This document shows positions 1 through 8,922 of a stretch of 64,000 bases of DNA, piece after piece. This stretch comes from Dechloromonas sp. TW-R-39-2 (GTDB taxonomy: Bacteria; Pseudomonadota; Gammaproteobacteria; Burkholderiales; Rhodocyclaceae). The stretch's first letter is position 1. The number at the start of each line of letters is the position of its first letter. The stretch is taken from positions 372,001-436,000 of the forward strand of contig NZ_CP045202.1 of the NCBI RefSeq assembly GCF_016864195.1, in the 5' to 3' direction. The notes under the pieces are model-generated. The model was not told where the DNA came from, made no database searches, and saw only the letters and a list, made by a program, of their open reading frames with translations. The position numbers and the translations under genes are program-made.

Positions 1-36
1 AATAGATTTAAGTAGATGATTTTTATATAAAATTTA

Positions 37-97
37 CAGTTATCAACAGACTCATTCCTGAGGTAGTATCAGTAGTAGATTTATTTATAGTTCTTAT
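37..97 (+). repeat. degenerate copy of the dnaN leader
   Basis: These 61 bases align without gaps to 344-404, with 47 identities by my count. The matched stretch covers the DnaA box (TTATCAACA against TTATCCACA), the leader and the first dnaN codons. At the position equivalent to the dnaN ATG this copy has ATA, followed by the same GTTCTTAT, and the reading frame soon closes. It looks like an old, decayed tandem duplication about 307 bases apart. Confidence 0.55.
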
Positions 98-188
98 ATA
101 AAAGCTTCTACAAACCAATTTCCGGCCAACCTTTTTACTTTGCAGAGCATTCTTCGAAAACACTGGGAACAATCTGAGACAAATTTTC

Positions 189-197
189 TGTGTATAA
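189..197 (-). promoter_or_regulatory. DnaA box
   Basis: On the minus strand this reads TTATACACA, a perfect match to the consensus TTATNCACA. It sits three bases from a second box at 201-209 in the same orientation, a spacing that favours cooperative DnaA binding. Confidence 0.65.
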
Positions 198-200
198 ACT

Positions 201-209
201 TGTGGAAAA
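201..209 (-). promoter_or_regulatory. DnaA box
   Basis: On the minus strand this reads TTTTCCACA, which fits the relaxed consensus TTWTNCACA. It is in tandem with the box at 189-197. Confidence 0.55.
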
Positions 210-343
210 CTTGTCTCTAAAATGTGAGTTGTCTGTGTCTTTCAGCTTTGTGAGAAAATTGTCCCGATTTCATCCTCAAGCAATCCAGAGCTTTACCAAG
301 AACAAAAAACGTATTCAACCATTTGAAATTAAACAATAAATTT

Positions 344-404
344 CAGTTATCCACAGAGTCATTCCCGATATAGTCTACTTAGGAATTTAATTTATGGTTC
401 TTAT
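344..404 (+). repeat. dnaN leader, active copy of the duplication
   Basis: Partner of the segment at 37-97. It contains the DnaA box at 347-355, the leader and the dnaN start codon at 394. Offset between the two copies is a constant 307 bases. Confidence 0.55.
347..355 (+). promoter_or_regulatory. DnaA box
   Basis: TTATCCACA is identical to the strongest E. coli box (R1 type). It lies 38 bases before the dnaN start, so DnaA bound here could also influence dnaN transcription. Confidence 0.7.
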
Positions 405-1500
405 TAAAACCCATAGAGACACGCTTCTTGCCCCTTTGCAGTCGGTATCGGGGATTGTTGAACGACGTCACACCCTGCCTATTCTTTCCAATGTCCTGCT
501 TGAGAAGAAAGGCGAAAAACTCACCCTTCTCGCAACCGATATCGAGATTCAAATCACGACTTCGACAGAAGTAGGAGCCGGCGAGGGTGACGGTGCAGTG
601 ACTGTTGGTGCACGCAAACTGCAAGAAATCCTGCGTTCGCTGCCGGATACCACGGAAGTCAGCCTTGTGCTCGAAGACAAGCGTCTTCAGGTTCGTGCCG
701 GTAAGAGCCGTTTCAGCCTGCAGACCCTGCCGGCCGATGATTTCCCGCGAATGACGATGGCTGAAGGTGAAACGCGTCAATTTGCCATTTCCCAGAAGGC
801 GTTCCGCCAACTGCTTGGCAAGACCCAGTACAGCATGGCAGCACAAGACGTGCGCTACTACCTGAACGGTCTTCTGCTGTTGGTCGAGGGCAAGGAACTA
901 CGTGCCGTAGCAACGGATGGTCATCGTCTGGCCTTTGCCAGCGTTGAAATCGATGCTGACTTGCCGCGCCAGGAAATGATTCTGCCGCGCAAGACCGTGC
1001 TTGAACTGAATCGCTTGCTGGTTGATAACGATGAGCCGCTGAACATTACGCTTACGGCCAACCAGGTTCGTTTCAATTTTGGTTCTGTCGTTCTGGTGTC
1101 AAAGCTGATCGACGGCAAATTCCCTGATTACGAACGGGTTGTTCCGGCAACGCTGAAGAATCATCTGACGGTTGGCCGCCAGTCGTTGATGCAGGCAATG
1201 AGCCGTGCAGCGATCCTGACCAATGAAAAATTTCGCGGTGTACGCGTCGTTTTGGGTGAAAACAGCTTGAAGCTGATTGCTGCGAATGCCGAACAGGAAG
1301 AAGCTCAGGACGAAATTGAAGTAAACTATCAGGGTGACGTCATCGATGTTGGCTTCAACGTCGGCTATTTGCTGGATGTGTTGAACAATGTTCACACTGA
1401 AGAAATCCAGTGGAGCTTCAACGATGCGAATTCCAGTGCGCTGATTACTGTTCCCGGTAATGAGCGCTTCAAATACGTTGTCATGCCGATGCGTATCTGA
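394..1500 (+). CDS. dnaN: DNA polymerase III beta subunit (sliding clamp)
   Basis: The protein is the ring-shaped processivity clamp that tethers DNA polymerase III and other replication and repair enzymes to DNA. It is 368 residues, the usual length (E. coli 366), and folds as three similar domains (about 1-120, 129-245, 246-368). It opens MVLIKTHRDTLLAPLQSVSG and ends VMPMRI, both typical of the family. The start is ATG at 394; no strong Shine-Dalgarno sequence is visible before it. It lies 40 bases upstream of gyrB in the classic dnaA-dnaN-gyrB order, with a parS site in the gap. Identification is secure. Confidence 0.98.
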   Translation: MVLIKTHRDTLLAPLQSVSGIVERRHTLPILSNVLLEKKGEKLTLLATDIEIQITTSTEVGAGEGDGAVTVGARKLQEILRSLPDTTEVSLVLEDKRLQVRAGKSRFSLQTLPADDFPRMTMAEGETRQFAISQKAFRQLLGKTQYSMAAQDVRYYLNGLLLLVEGKELRAVATDGHRLAFASVEIDADLPRQEMILPRKTVLELNRLLVDNDEPLNITLTANQVRFNFGSVVLVSKLIDGKFPDYERVVPATLKNHLTVGRQSLMQAMSRAAILTNEKFRGVRVVLGENSLKLIAANAEQEEAQDEIEVNYQGDVIDVGFNVGYLLDVLNNVHTEEIQWSFNDANSSALITVPGNERFKYVVMPMRI

Positions 1501-1507
1501 ACCCTGA

Positions 1508-4018
<2,511 letters not shown>

Positions 4019-4020
4019 CG

Positions 4021-4025
4021 ATCTT
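4021..4025. repeat. left copy of 5-bp target duplication (ATCTT)
   Basis: ATCTT immediately precedes the left terminal repeat of the element and is repeated at 6289-6293 immediately after the right one. A direct 5-bp flanking repeat is what Tn7-, Tn5053/Tn402- and Tn3-type transposition leaves. Confidence 0.7.
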
Positions 4026-4050
4026 TGTCGGATGACAGAGAAAGTGAAAA
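4026..4050 (+). repeat. left terminal inverted repeat
   Basis: Begins TGTCGGATGACAGAGAAAGT and matches the reverse complement of 6264-6288 at 24 of 25 positions. A further related repeat with AGTGAAAA follows at about 4052-4070. Confidence 0.75.
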
Positions 4051-4090
4051 CTGTGCCAAGTTAGTGAAAAATTACTGACATAGAAAATGG

Positions 4091-4116
4091 AAAAAGGCTC
4101 CGGATGGAGCCTTTTT
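4091..4116. terminator. rho-independent terminator inside the left end of the element
   Basis: Stem AAAAAGGCTCC / GGAGCCTTTTT around a GGAT loop, with more T after it, so it could act in both directions. It would stop gyrB transcription and also the leftward cargo genes. It closely resembles the hairpin at 6313-6340 outside the right end. Confidence 0.75.
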
Positions 4117-4396
4117 GTTTCTTTGAGCGGCAATTCGGCCAGAACGGCTGTTCGAGGGCCTGGCTAATTCGGTCAGCAATGCCTCGGTGAGCATGCCTTC
4201 AACGGCCCGTCACGCTAAACGACTGCTTCCTAGTCCGACGAAGTCACCCCTCCTGCCCGTTGCGGACATTTCGGCGATGATTTCGAAGCCACAAAGCGCT
4301 CGTTGCACCGAGACCTGTAAAGTAACCGGAGGTGTCGAGCGGGAGCCTTGCCTTCGAACGCAGCAGAATCGGAGATGATGATTTCTCTACGACGGC

Positions 4397-4927
4397 CTAG
4401 CGGAGCACATTGTCATTCGTTGCGTGATGGTGCCAAAACTCAATGGCTTTATAGAGCACTTCAATTCCATCACGCACTCCTCCGGCGTCCACGATTTCCA
4501 AGTGACCGACTGTCTTTTCTCCCTCCGACGTCTTCTGATCACTGCCAGGGGTCATTCGGGCCTCCGTGATCCCCAAGCACACAACGTGCTTCGAGCCATT
4601 GCAGATGGATTGACAGACATTCAACTCAGGGCATGTGGTTACGGCCCACTTAACAAGGTCATCCTTCTCTAGTCGACGCCCGGTCACACCCAAGAAGCTT
4701 TTCAACTCTAACTTGTCGCGGGCTGAGGTAGCTATCCCGTTCCATACCCAGTCATTCAGATGCCACAACGTGATTGCACAATTGATCGCAGCATCACGAC
4801 GGTCGTCATTCGACCCTGCATTTGTGCACCGCTGATACTCGCGCCAAGCCTTCAAGACCATAGAGTGTGCTGACTCTAATCCGAAGCTCCCAGTCGCAGA
4901 CAGAAGATGATTGCTCATAACGCTCAT
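4397..4927 (-). CDS. hypothetical protein, helical, cargo of the element
   Basis: The start chosen is ATG at 4927, giving 176 residues, because AAGAGGT lies about eight bases upstream; a longer frame from 5047 has no comparable signal. I do not recognise the family. The sequence looks mostly helical. Two patches look conserved: AINCAITLWHLNDWVW near residues 48-63, and CPELNVCQSICNGSKH near 100-115. A His/Trp-rich tail reads AIEFWHHH. There is no signal peptide or membrane segment. A resemblance to HEPN-like small helical proteins of defence islands is only an impression. It lies 252 bases downstream of the nuclease-like gene, in the same direction. Confidence 0.7.
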   Translation of the reverse strand: MSVMSNHLLSATGSFGLESAHSMVLKAWREYQRCTNAGSNDDRRDAAINCAITLWHLNDWVWNGIATSARDKLELKSFLGVTGRRLEKDDLVKWAVTTCPELNVCQSICNGSKHVVCLGITEARMTPGSDQKTSEGEKTVGHLEIVDAGGVRDGIEVLYKAIEFWHHHATNDNVLR

Positions 4928-5179
4928 AGTTTGACCTCTTGATGTGTCTCGCTGCCGTTGCGATTTGTGTTCATCACTTGAAACAGGTACTGGAGTCGAA
5001 CGCCGCGAGTACCGATACCTGCCGGATATCCTGCGCGTAAAACTCATTCGAACCTGTCTTATGCTCTCAAACCTCGATCAGACCGTTTTTGATTGTTGAC
5101 CGTAAATTCACGCCCTTAATTCGTAGCTAGTAACCGGAAAAGGCCATCAACTGTCTTCGATGGAACGAAAAGTTACCGT

Positions 5180-5710
5180 CTAGCGAGCCACCCGCGCAAG
5201 AACAAGGCCATCTTCGTACATTTGCTGCATCTCGGCCTCGGATATGGTGGGCTCGTTAGGACGGTAAAAATTCTCGAAGAACTCGCTGAACTGACATACA
5301 TTTCGGCCAGATGCGAGCCAATGTTGAAACTCCTTAATGCTTAGGGTCATCACTGAAGAAACGTGCGACAGCATCTCGGGATGCAGAGTCACGATAATAT
5401 AGTCACATGGCTCAGTAACCTTAAAGTCCAAATTGTGGTTCTTGAGATACCTAATTCTTCCCTGTACCTTGTTTTCCCAGTCGCGTGTTCGTTTTAGATG
5501 AGCAGCGATAGCCAAGGGGGAGTTGAAATATACGTCCAATGGCAGCGCATGGCCTTTCCCTTCCACGAGCAAAGTATGCCCGCTACCATCATGATGTAAC
5601 GCTAAATCTATATCGCCTAAATTCTGCTTTCCATGCTTTAGGAAAATGTCGCGTCCGATTTCACGGTAGCCAAAGTCTCGAACATTTTGGAACGAGTCGA
5701 AGTCGATCAC
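5180..5710 (-). CDS. hypothetical protein, possible PD-(D/E)XK nuclease-like fold
   Basis: This 176-residue frame opens with GTG at 5710; there is no clear Shine-Dalgarno sequence. The GTG overlaps by four bases (GTGA) the stop of a 31-codon frame (MTFKRIAWWQ...), which would allow translational coupling. Residues around 31-52 read GDIDLALHHDGSGHTLLVEG followed by K. This is an Asp, then a hydrophobic strand and E-x-K, the layout of PD-(D/E)XK nuclease active sites. The rest (KNHNLDFKVTEPCDYIIVTL) alternates strands and helices. The N terminus may be missing, so truncation is possible. The nuclease call is inference from the motif alone. Confidence 0.6.
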   Translation of the reverse strand: MIDFDSFQNVRDFGYREIGRDIFLKHGKQNLGDIDLALHHDGSGHTLLVEGKGHALPLDVYFNSPLAIAAHLKRTRDWENKVQGRIRYLKNHNLDFKVTEPCDYIIVTLHPEMLSHVSSVMTLSIKEFQHWLASGRNVCQFSEFFENFYRPNEPTISEAEMQQMYEDGLVLARVAR

Positions 5711-6186
5711 ACGCCGTTGGATCTATTTCTAATCTGCGAAAAGAGCTTTTTGCCACGCACCCAGGGATTACGCTGCCACCAGGCTATTCTTTTGAAGGTC
5801 ATCCTCTAGAAGTAGCTTTGTCGCAGGCGCTCCAACTGATGCGGGTAATGGGCAGCTTGAAGCTTGGTTCCCATGGCCGCTTGGACGAATATCGGCTTTT
5901 CTTCGATTGGCCGACTTATCCGAGGACGCTACTTCGCCGGTTGGTACGTCGGGTGTTCGCCAATGATGAGCGGCCAACAAAACTGGTTACCGGGAAAGGA
6001 AGTCTCGCCTACGTGCTCGAGCAAATTGGATTGATCCACTGCACAAGGAGAGGTGGCCTGCGGTTGATGATTTGGTTGATGTTCGCGAGCCTAGCTATTG
6101 GGAGCATTAGTCGCCAAATCTAATCGTCATCCAAGTCAAAGATATCGCATATATATTTTCAACATCTTTGGCACGCAATACAGGTT
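5711..6186. other. right part of the element, no confident gene
   Basis: A plus-strand frame runs 5539-6123, but its first third is antisense to the nuclease-like gene and I see no recognisable domain or ribosome site. Near its end another frame reads WIDPLHKERWPAVDDLVDVR and stops at about 6105, which looks protein-like and could be the remnant of a decayed gene. I treat the stretch as unassigned, possibly degraded cargo. Confidence 0.4.
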
Positions 6187-6239
6187 TTTTCACTATTGGT
6201 GACACGAAGGCTTTGCTTCTGTGCCACCAATAGTGAAAA
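6187..6239. repeat. long imperfect inverted repeat near the right end
   Basis: Arms 6187-6209 and 6216-6239 pair almost completely. The shared unit is GTG(T/C)CACCAATAGTGAAAA in opposite orientations. The AGTGAAAA core is the one found in both terminal repeats, so these may be extra transposase-binding sites; the RNA could also fold as a strong hairpin. Confidence 0.65.
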
Positions 6240-6263
6240 TTGCGTTATTTACCGTCGGGTGAT

Positions 6264-6288
6264 TTTTCACTTTCTGTGTCATCCGACA
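6264..6288 (-). repeat. right terminal inverted repeat
   Basis: Read on the minus strand it begins TGTCGGATGACACAGAAAGT, differing from the left end at one position in 25. It is followed on the plus strand by the ATCTT target repeat. Confidence 0.75.
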
Positions 6289-6293
6289 ATCTT
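6289..6293. repeat. right copy of 5-bp target duplication (ATCTT)
   Basis: Direct repeat of 4021-4025 abutting the right end of the element. Confidence 0.7.
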
Positions 6294-6312
6294 GCATGCA
6301 TTTAAAGTGAAG

Positions 6313-6340
6313 AAAAAAGGCTCTGGAAAGAGCCTTTTTT
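6313..6340. terminator. rho-independent terminator upstream of dtd
   Basis: Stem AAAAAAGGCTCT / AGAGCCTTTTTT around GGAA, with T-rich sequence after. Probably the original gyrB terminator, separated from gyrB by the inserted element. Confidence 0.8.
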
Positions 6341-6400
6341 CTTTTAAGTGATTGATCAAAAGTAATAAATAATCTTCTTCGAACAACAGGATAATTTTGA

Positions 6401-6853
6401 ATGCGGGTAGTTGTTCAGCGTGTCATTGAGGCTTCTGTCGCGGTCGACCGCGAAATTGTCGGGAAAATAGGCGCTGGTTTGCTTGTTCTGGCCGGCTTTG
6501 AGGCAGGGGATGAGGAAGCCGATCTGGACTGGATGGTCGGCAAGATACTGCGTATGCGCATCTTTTCTGATGAGAACGGGGTGATGAATTGCTCTGTCCA
6601 GGAGGTTGCGGGCGATATTCTGGCGGTTTCCCAGTTCACGCTTTACGCCTCGGTTAAAAAGGGCAACCGTCCATCCTGGAATAAAGCGGCTCGGGGGGAT
6701 ATTTCCGGACCATTATTCGAAAAATTTGTCGGAAAACTCTCGATTGGACTGGGAAAATCGGTAGAAACCGGTATTTTTGGTGCCGATATGCAGGTTTCCC
6801 TGATCAATGACGGGCCGGTTACCTTGACGATTGATTCCCGGTCGCCGGAATAA
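6401..6853 (+). CDS. dtd: D-aminoacyl-tRNA deacylase
   Basis: Dtd hydrolyses D-amino acids (and glycine on tRNA-Ala) from mischarged tRNA in the cytoplasm, protecting translation. The 150-residue protein is the usual length and carries both signature motifs. These are SQFTLYA near residues 77-83 and NDGPVTLTID near 137-146, which builds the cross-subunit Gly-Pro specificity pocket. KGNRPSW near 87-93 corresponds to the family's KGNRPSF. ATG at 6401 is preceded by AGGA. It stands alone between the element and the leftward apbE operon, with which it converges. Confidence 0.96.
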   Translation: MRVVVQRVIEASVAVDREIVGKIGAGLLVLAGFEAGDEEADLDWMVGKILRMRIFSDENGVMNCSVQEVAGDILAVSQFTLYASVKKGNRPSWNKAARGDISGPLFEKFVGKLSIGLGKSVETGIFGADMQVSLINDGPVTLTIDSRSPE

Positions 6854-6886
6854 GTGCCACCCGACTGTCCCGATTTCTGCGGTGAA

Positions 6887-7918
6887 TCAGGGGACGACAG
6901 TCAGCTCGGCAGGTTTGCCGACAAATTCAATACGCTTGTTCAGGGCCTCGGTTACAAAAACATGGCCGTCACGGTCAACGCGCAAAACGAGGCCAATTTG
7001 AGTTTTCCTGGCCATTTCCTGCCAGTCTGCAGGGCCGGCGATAAAAATCGGTTTGGAACTGGCATCAGATAAGGTGCCGGCCTTCGGACCGGGGGGAATC
7101 AAGACCGTGACGGCTTGCGTATGCGCTGCCGGATAGGCGCTGCGTGGGTCGAGCAGATGGGGGTAACGTTGCCCATCGTGTTCGAAAAATCGCTGGTAAT
7201 CACCGGATGTTCCAATCGCTTCGCCATCTTCAAGGCTGACCGTTGCCATTGGGCCGGGCTGGCGTGGGTGCTGGATGCCGACCCGCCATTTTTGGCCATT
7301 TTTCGAACCCAGCGCCATGACATTCCCACCGATGTTGATCAGGGCATTGGCCATGCCTTGAGCGCGCAGGATGGCGGCAGCCCGATCGAGGGCGACACCT
7401 TTGAGATAGCCGCCAAAATCGAGGGCGACCTGTTTTTTGCGGCTGCGTATCGTGTTGCCGCTCACTGTCAGGTCGGCAATCGAAGGTCGTGCGATGCGCC
7501 AGGCATCGAGTGCTGCGGTCGACGGCAGTTCTGCCTTGAATTCGTCGGACTGAAATCCCCAAAGTCCGATCAATTGCCCGATGCCCGGATCAAAAAGATA
7601 ATCGCCCTGCTGGCTCAGGGAGGCAGCTTCGCGGACGAAAGCGGCGAGTTCAGGCGTGACGTCGGCCGGAGCTCCCCGAGCGATGGCGCGATTCACTGCG
7701 GTCAGCTCGGAGTCCTGCCAGGCATGGTAATGCTGGTGCAAGCGGTCGAATTCCTGCAATACGGCGGCGATGGCCTGGCGGCCTTGTGCCGGGTCGGCGC
7801 TGGCTACCAGTACTTCAACCCGGGTGCCAAAGACGTAGGCTTGTTGTTCCTGTACTGCCGGTCGGTGGCATGCCCCAAGCAGCAATACCAGCCCGAGGGC
7901 ACTCAGGAAACGCCGCAT
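6887..7918 (-). CDS. apbE: FAD:protein FMN transferase (ApbE family lipoprotein)
   Basis: ApbE attaches FMN covalently to Thr/Ser of periplasmic flavoproteins such as NqrB/C or RnfD/G. The 343-residue protein starts with a lipoprotein signal (MRRFLSALGLVLLLGAC, lipobox LGAC, Cys near 17). It continues with family landmarks LDFGGYLKGVALDRAA (flavin binding) and HLLDPRSAYPA (family HxxDPxTG-like). It is the last gene of a leftward trio and its start overlaps the end of gshB by 16 bases, so it is probably translated with the glutathione genes. Which flavoprotein it modifies cannot be read from the window. Confidence 0.93.
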   Translation of the reverse strand: MRRFLSALGLVLLLGACHRPAVQEQQAYVFGTRVEVLVASADPAQGRQAIAAVLQEFDRLHQHYHAWQDSELTAVNRAIARGAPADVTPELAAFVREAASLSQQGDYLFDPGIGQLIGLWGFQSDEFKAELPSTAALDAWRIARPSIADLTVSGNTIRSRKKQVALDFGGYLKGVALDRAAAILRAQGMANALINIGGNVMALGSKNGQKWRVGIQHPRQPGPMATVSLEDGEAIGTSGDYQRFFEHDGQRYPHLLDPRSAYPAAHTQAVTVLIPPGPKAGTLSDASSKPIFIAGPADWQEMARKTQIGLVLRVDRDGHVFVTEALNKRIEFVGKPAELTVVP

Positions 7919-8922
7919 GCGTGTTCAATGGCGGTGATGAACGCACCGGCGGCATCGAAACCGGTTTGCTGGCGAATCTCGACCATGCAGGTCGGGCTGG
8001 TGACGTTGATTTCAGTCAGATGCGTGCCGATGACATCAAGGCCAACCAGCATCAATCCGCGCTTCAGAAGAATTGGGCCGAGTGTTTCGGCAATTTCCCG
8101 ATCACGCGGCGAAAGATCCTGCGCCACGCCGGTCCCGCCAACCGCCAGATTGCCACGGGTTTCGCCGGCTTTCGGAATGCGTGCCAGGCAATAGGGCACG
8201 GGCTTGCCGGCGATCAGCAGGATGCGCTTGTCGCCTTGGCTGATCTCCGGCAGGTAGCGTTGCGCCATGACCGTACGGCGGCCTTCGTGGGTCAGTGTTT
8301 CGAGAATGACGTTGCGGTTCGGGTCGTTGCGGTGAATGCGGAAAATCTGGCTGCCGCCCATGCCATCGAGCGGCTTGAGAATGACGTCCCTGTATTCCTC
8401 GATGAAGTGCTGCAACTGGTTGATATCGCGCGCCACCAGCGTCGGCGGGGTGAACTGGTCGAACTCGGCAATCGCGATTTTTTCCGAATGGTCGCGCAGG
8501 GCGCGTGGCCGGTTGAATACTTTGACACCATTGGCCTCGGCGCGTTCGAGCAACCAGGTTGCGGTTAGATATTCAAAATCGAAAGGCGGGTCGCGCCGCA
8601 TGATGACGGCGTCGAAGGCTTTCAGTGGCCAGTATTCGCGGCCGGTTTCGCGGTACCAGTCATGGTCGTCCGGACGCAGGCGCAAATGTACCGCCTCGCC
8701 AAAAACCCCGCCGGGGTGGCCGGGTTCCGGACGTCGCCAGCCCAGCGTTGCGGCATCGATGGCAAAAACTTCATGGCCATGCTTTTCAGCCGCCCGCATC
8801 ATGGCAATCGACGAGTCTTTCCAGGCCTTGAGTGAATCCAGCGGATCGAGAACGAAAGCCAGCTTGAGCGAGCGGCTGCTCGCCCCGAAGGCTTGCTGTT
8901 CGAAGTGCAGCTGCTGGGCCAC
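7903..8922 (-). CDS. gshB: glutathione synthetase
   Basis: GshB joins glycine to gamma-glutamylcysteine in an ATP-grasp reaction, the second step of glutathione synthesis. The 339-residue protein shows LAFVLDPLDSLKAWKDSS at the N terminus (nucleotide and substrate domain), MRRDPPFDFEYLTATWLLE, the ATP-grasp segment VILKPLDGMGGSQIFRI and the metal-binding end GLDVIGTHLTEINVTSPT. The start is GTG at 8922; its first base is the last base of the gshA stop codon, a tight translational coupling. The slightly long N terminus relative to E. coli GshB (316) is normal for betaproteobacteria. Confidence 0.96.
   Translation of the reverse strand: MAQQLHFEQQAFGASSRSLKLAFVLDPLDSLKAWKDSSIAMMRAAEKHGHEVFAIDAATLGWRRPEPGHPGGVFGEAVHLRLRPDDHDWYRETGREYWPLKAFDAVIMRRDPPFDFEYLTATWLLERAEANGVKVFNRPRALRDHSEKIAIAEFDQFTPPTLVARDINQLQHFIEEYRDVILKPLDGMGGSQIFRIHRNDPNRNVILETLTHEGRRTVMAQRYLPEISQGDKRILLIAGKPVPYCLARIPKAGETRGNLAVGGTGVAQDLSPRDREIAETLGPILLKRGLMLVGLDVIGTHLTEINVTSPTCMVEIRQQTGFDAAGAFITAIEHACGVS

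Larger units (their letters stand above)
1..393. other. dnaA-dnaN intergenic region, candidate origin region
   Basis: No convincing gene is visible in this 393-base AT-rich stretch. It holds three good DnaA boxes (189-197, 201-209, 347-355), a weaker one (40-48, TTATCAACA) and a degenerate duplication of the dnaN leader (37-97 against 344-404). It lies directly before dnaN, where dnaA normally sits just upstream; dnaA itself is outside the window. That this is part of oriC, or the autoregulated dnaA-dnaN region, is inference from the box content and position. Confidence 0.6.
4026..6288. mobile_element. transposase-less transposon-like element inserted after gyrB
   Basis: The element is 2263 bp, begins TGT and ends ACA, and is bounded by 25-bp terminal inverted repeats with 24 identities and by a 5-bp direct repeat ATCTT. 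Several further ~20-bp repeats with the core AGTGAAAA lie inside both ends, resembling the transposase-binding arrays of Tn7-like and Tn5053-like elements. I see no transposase. The content is two leftward genes (4397-4927, 5180-5710), a terminator-like hairpin near the left end and an unassigned right part. The stretches 4117-4396 and 4928-5179 hold no gene I can support. Base composition and codon use look less GC-rich than the neighbours. The family assignment is inference; the boundaries are directly visible. Confidence 0.75.

Noticed and set aside
5539..6123. Plus-strand frame of 194 codons across the right half of the element
   Set aside because: Its first third is antisense to the nuclease-like gene, it has no ribosome site or recognisable domain, and another frame looks better near its end.
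6440..6452. Palindrome GCGGTCGACCGC seen at several places as a separate repeat family
   Set aside because: It mostly reflects the A-V-D-R codons and overlaps the TGCTGCGGTCRAC motif; only the longer motif is frame-independent.
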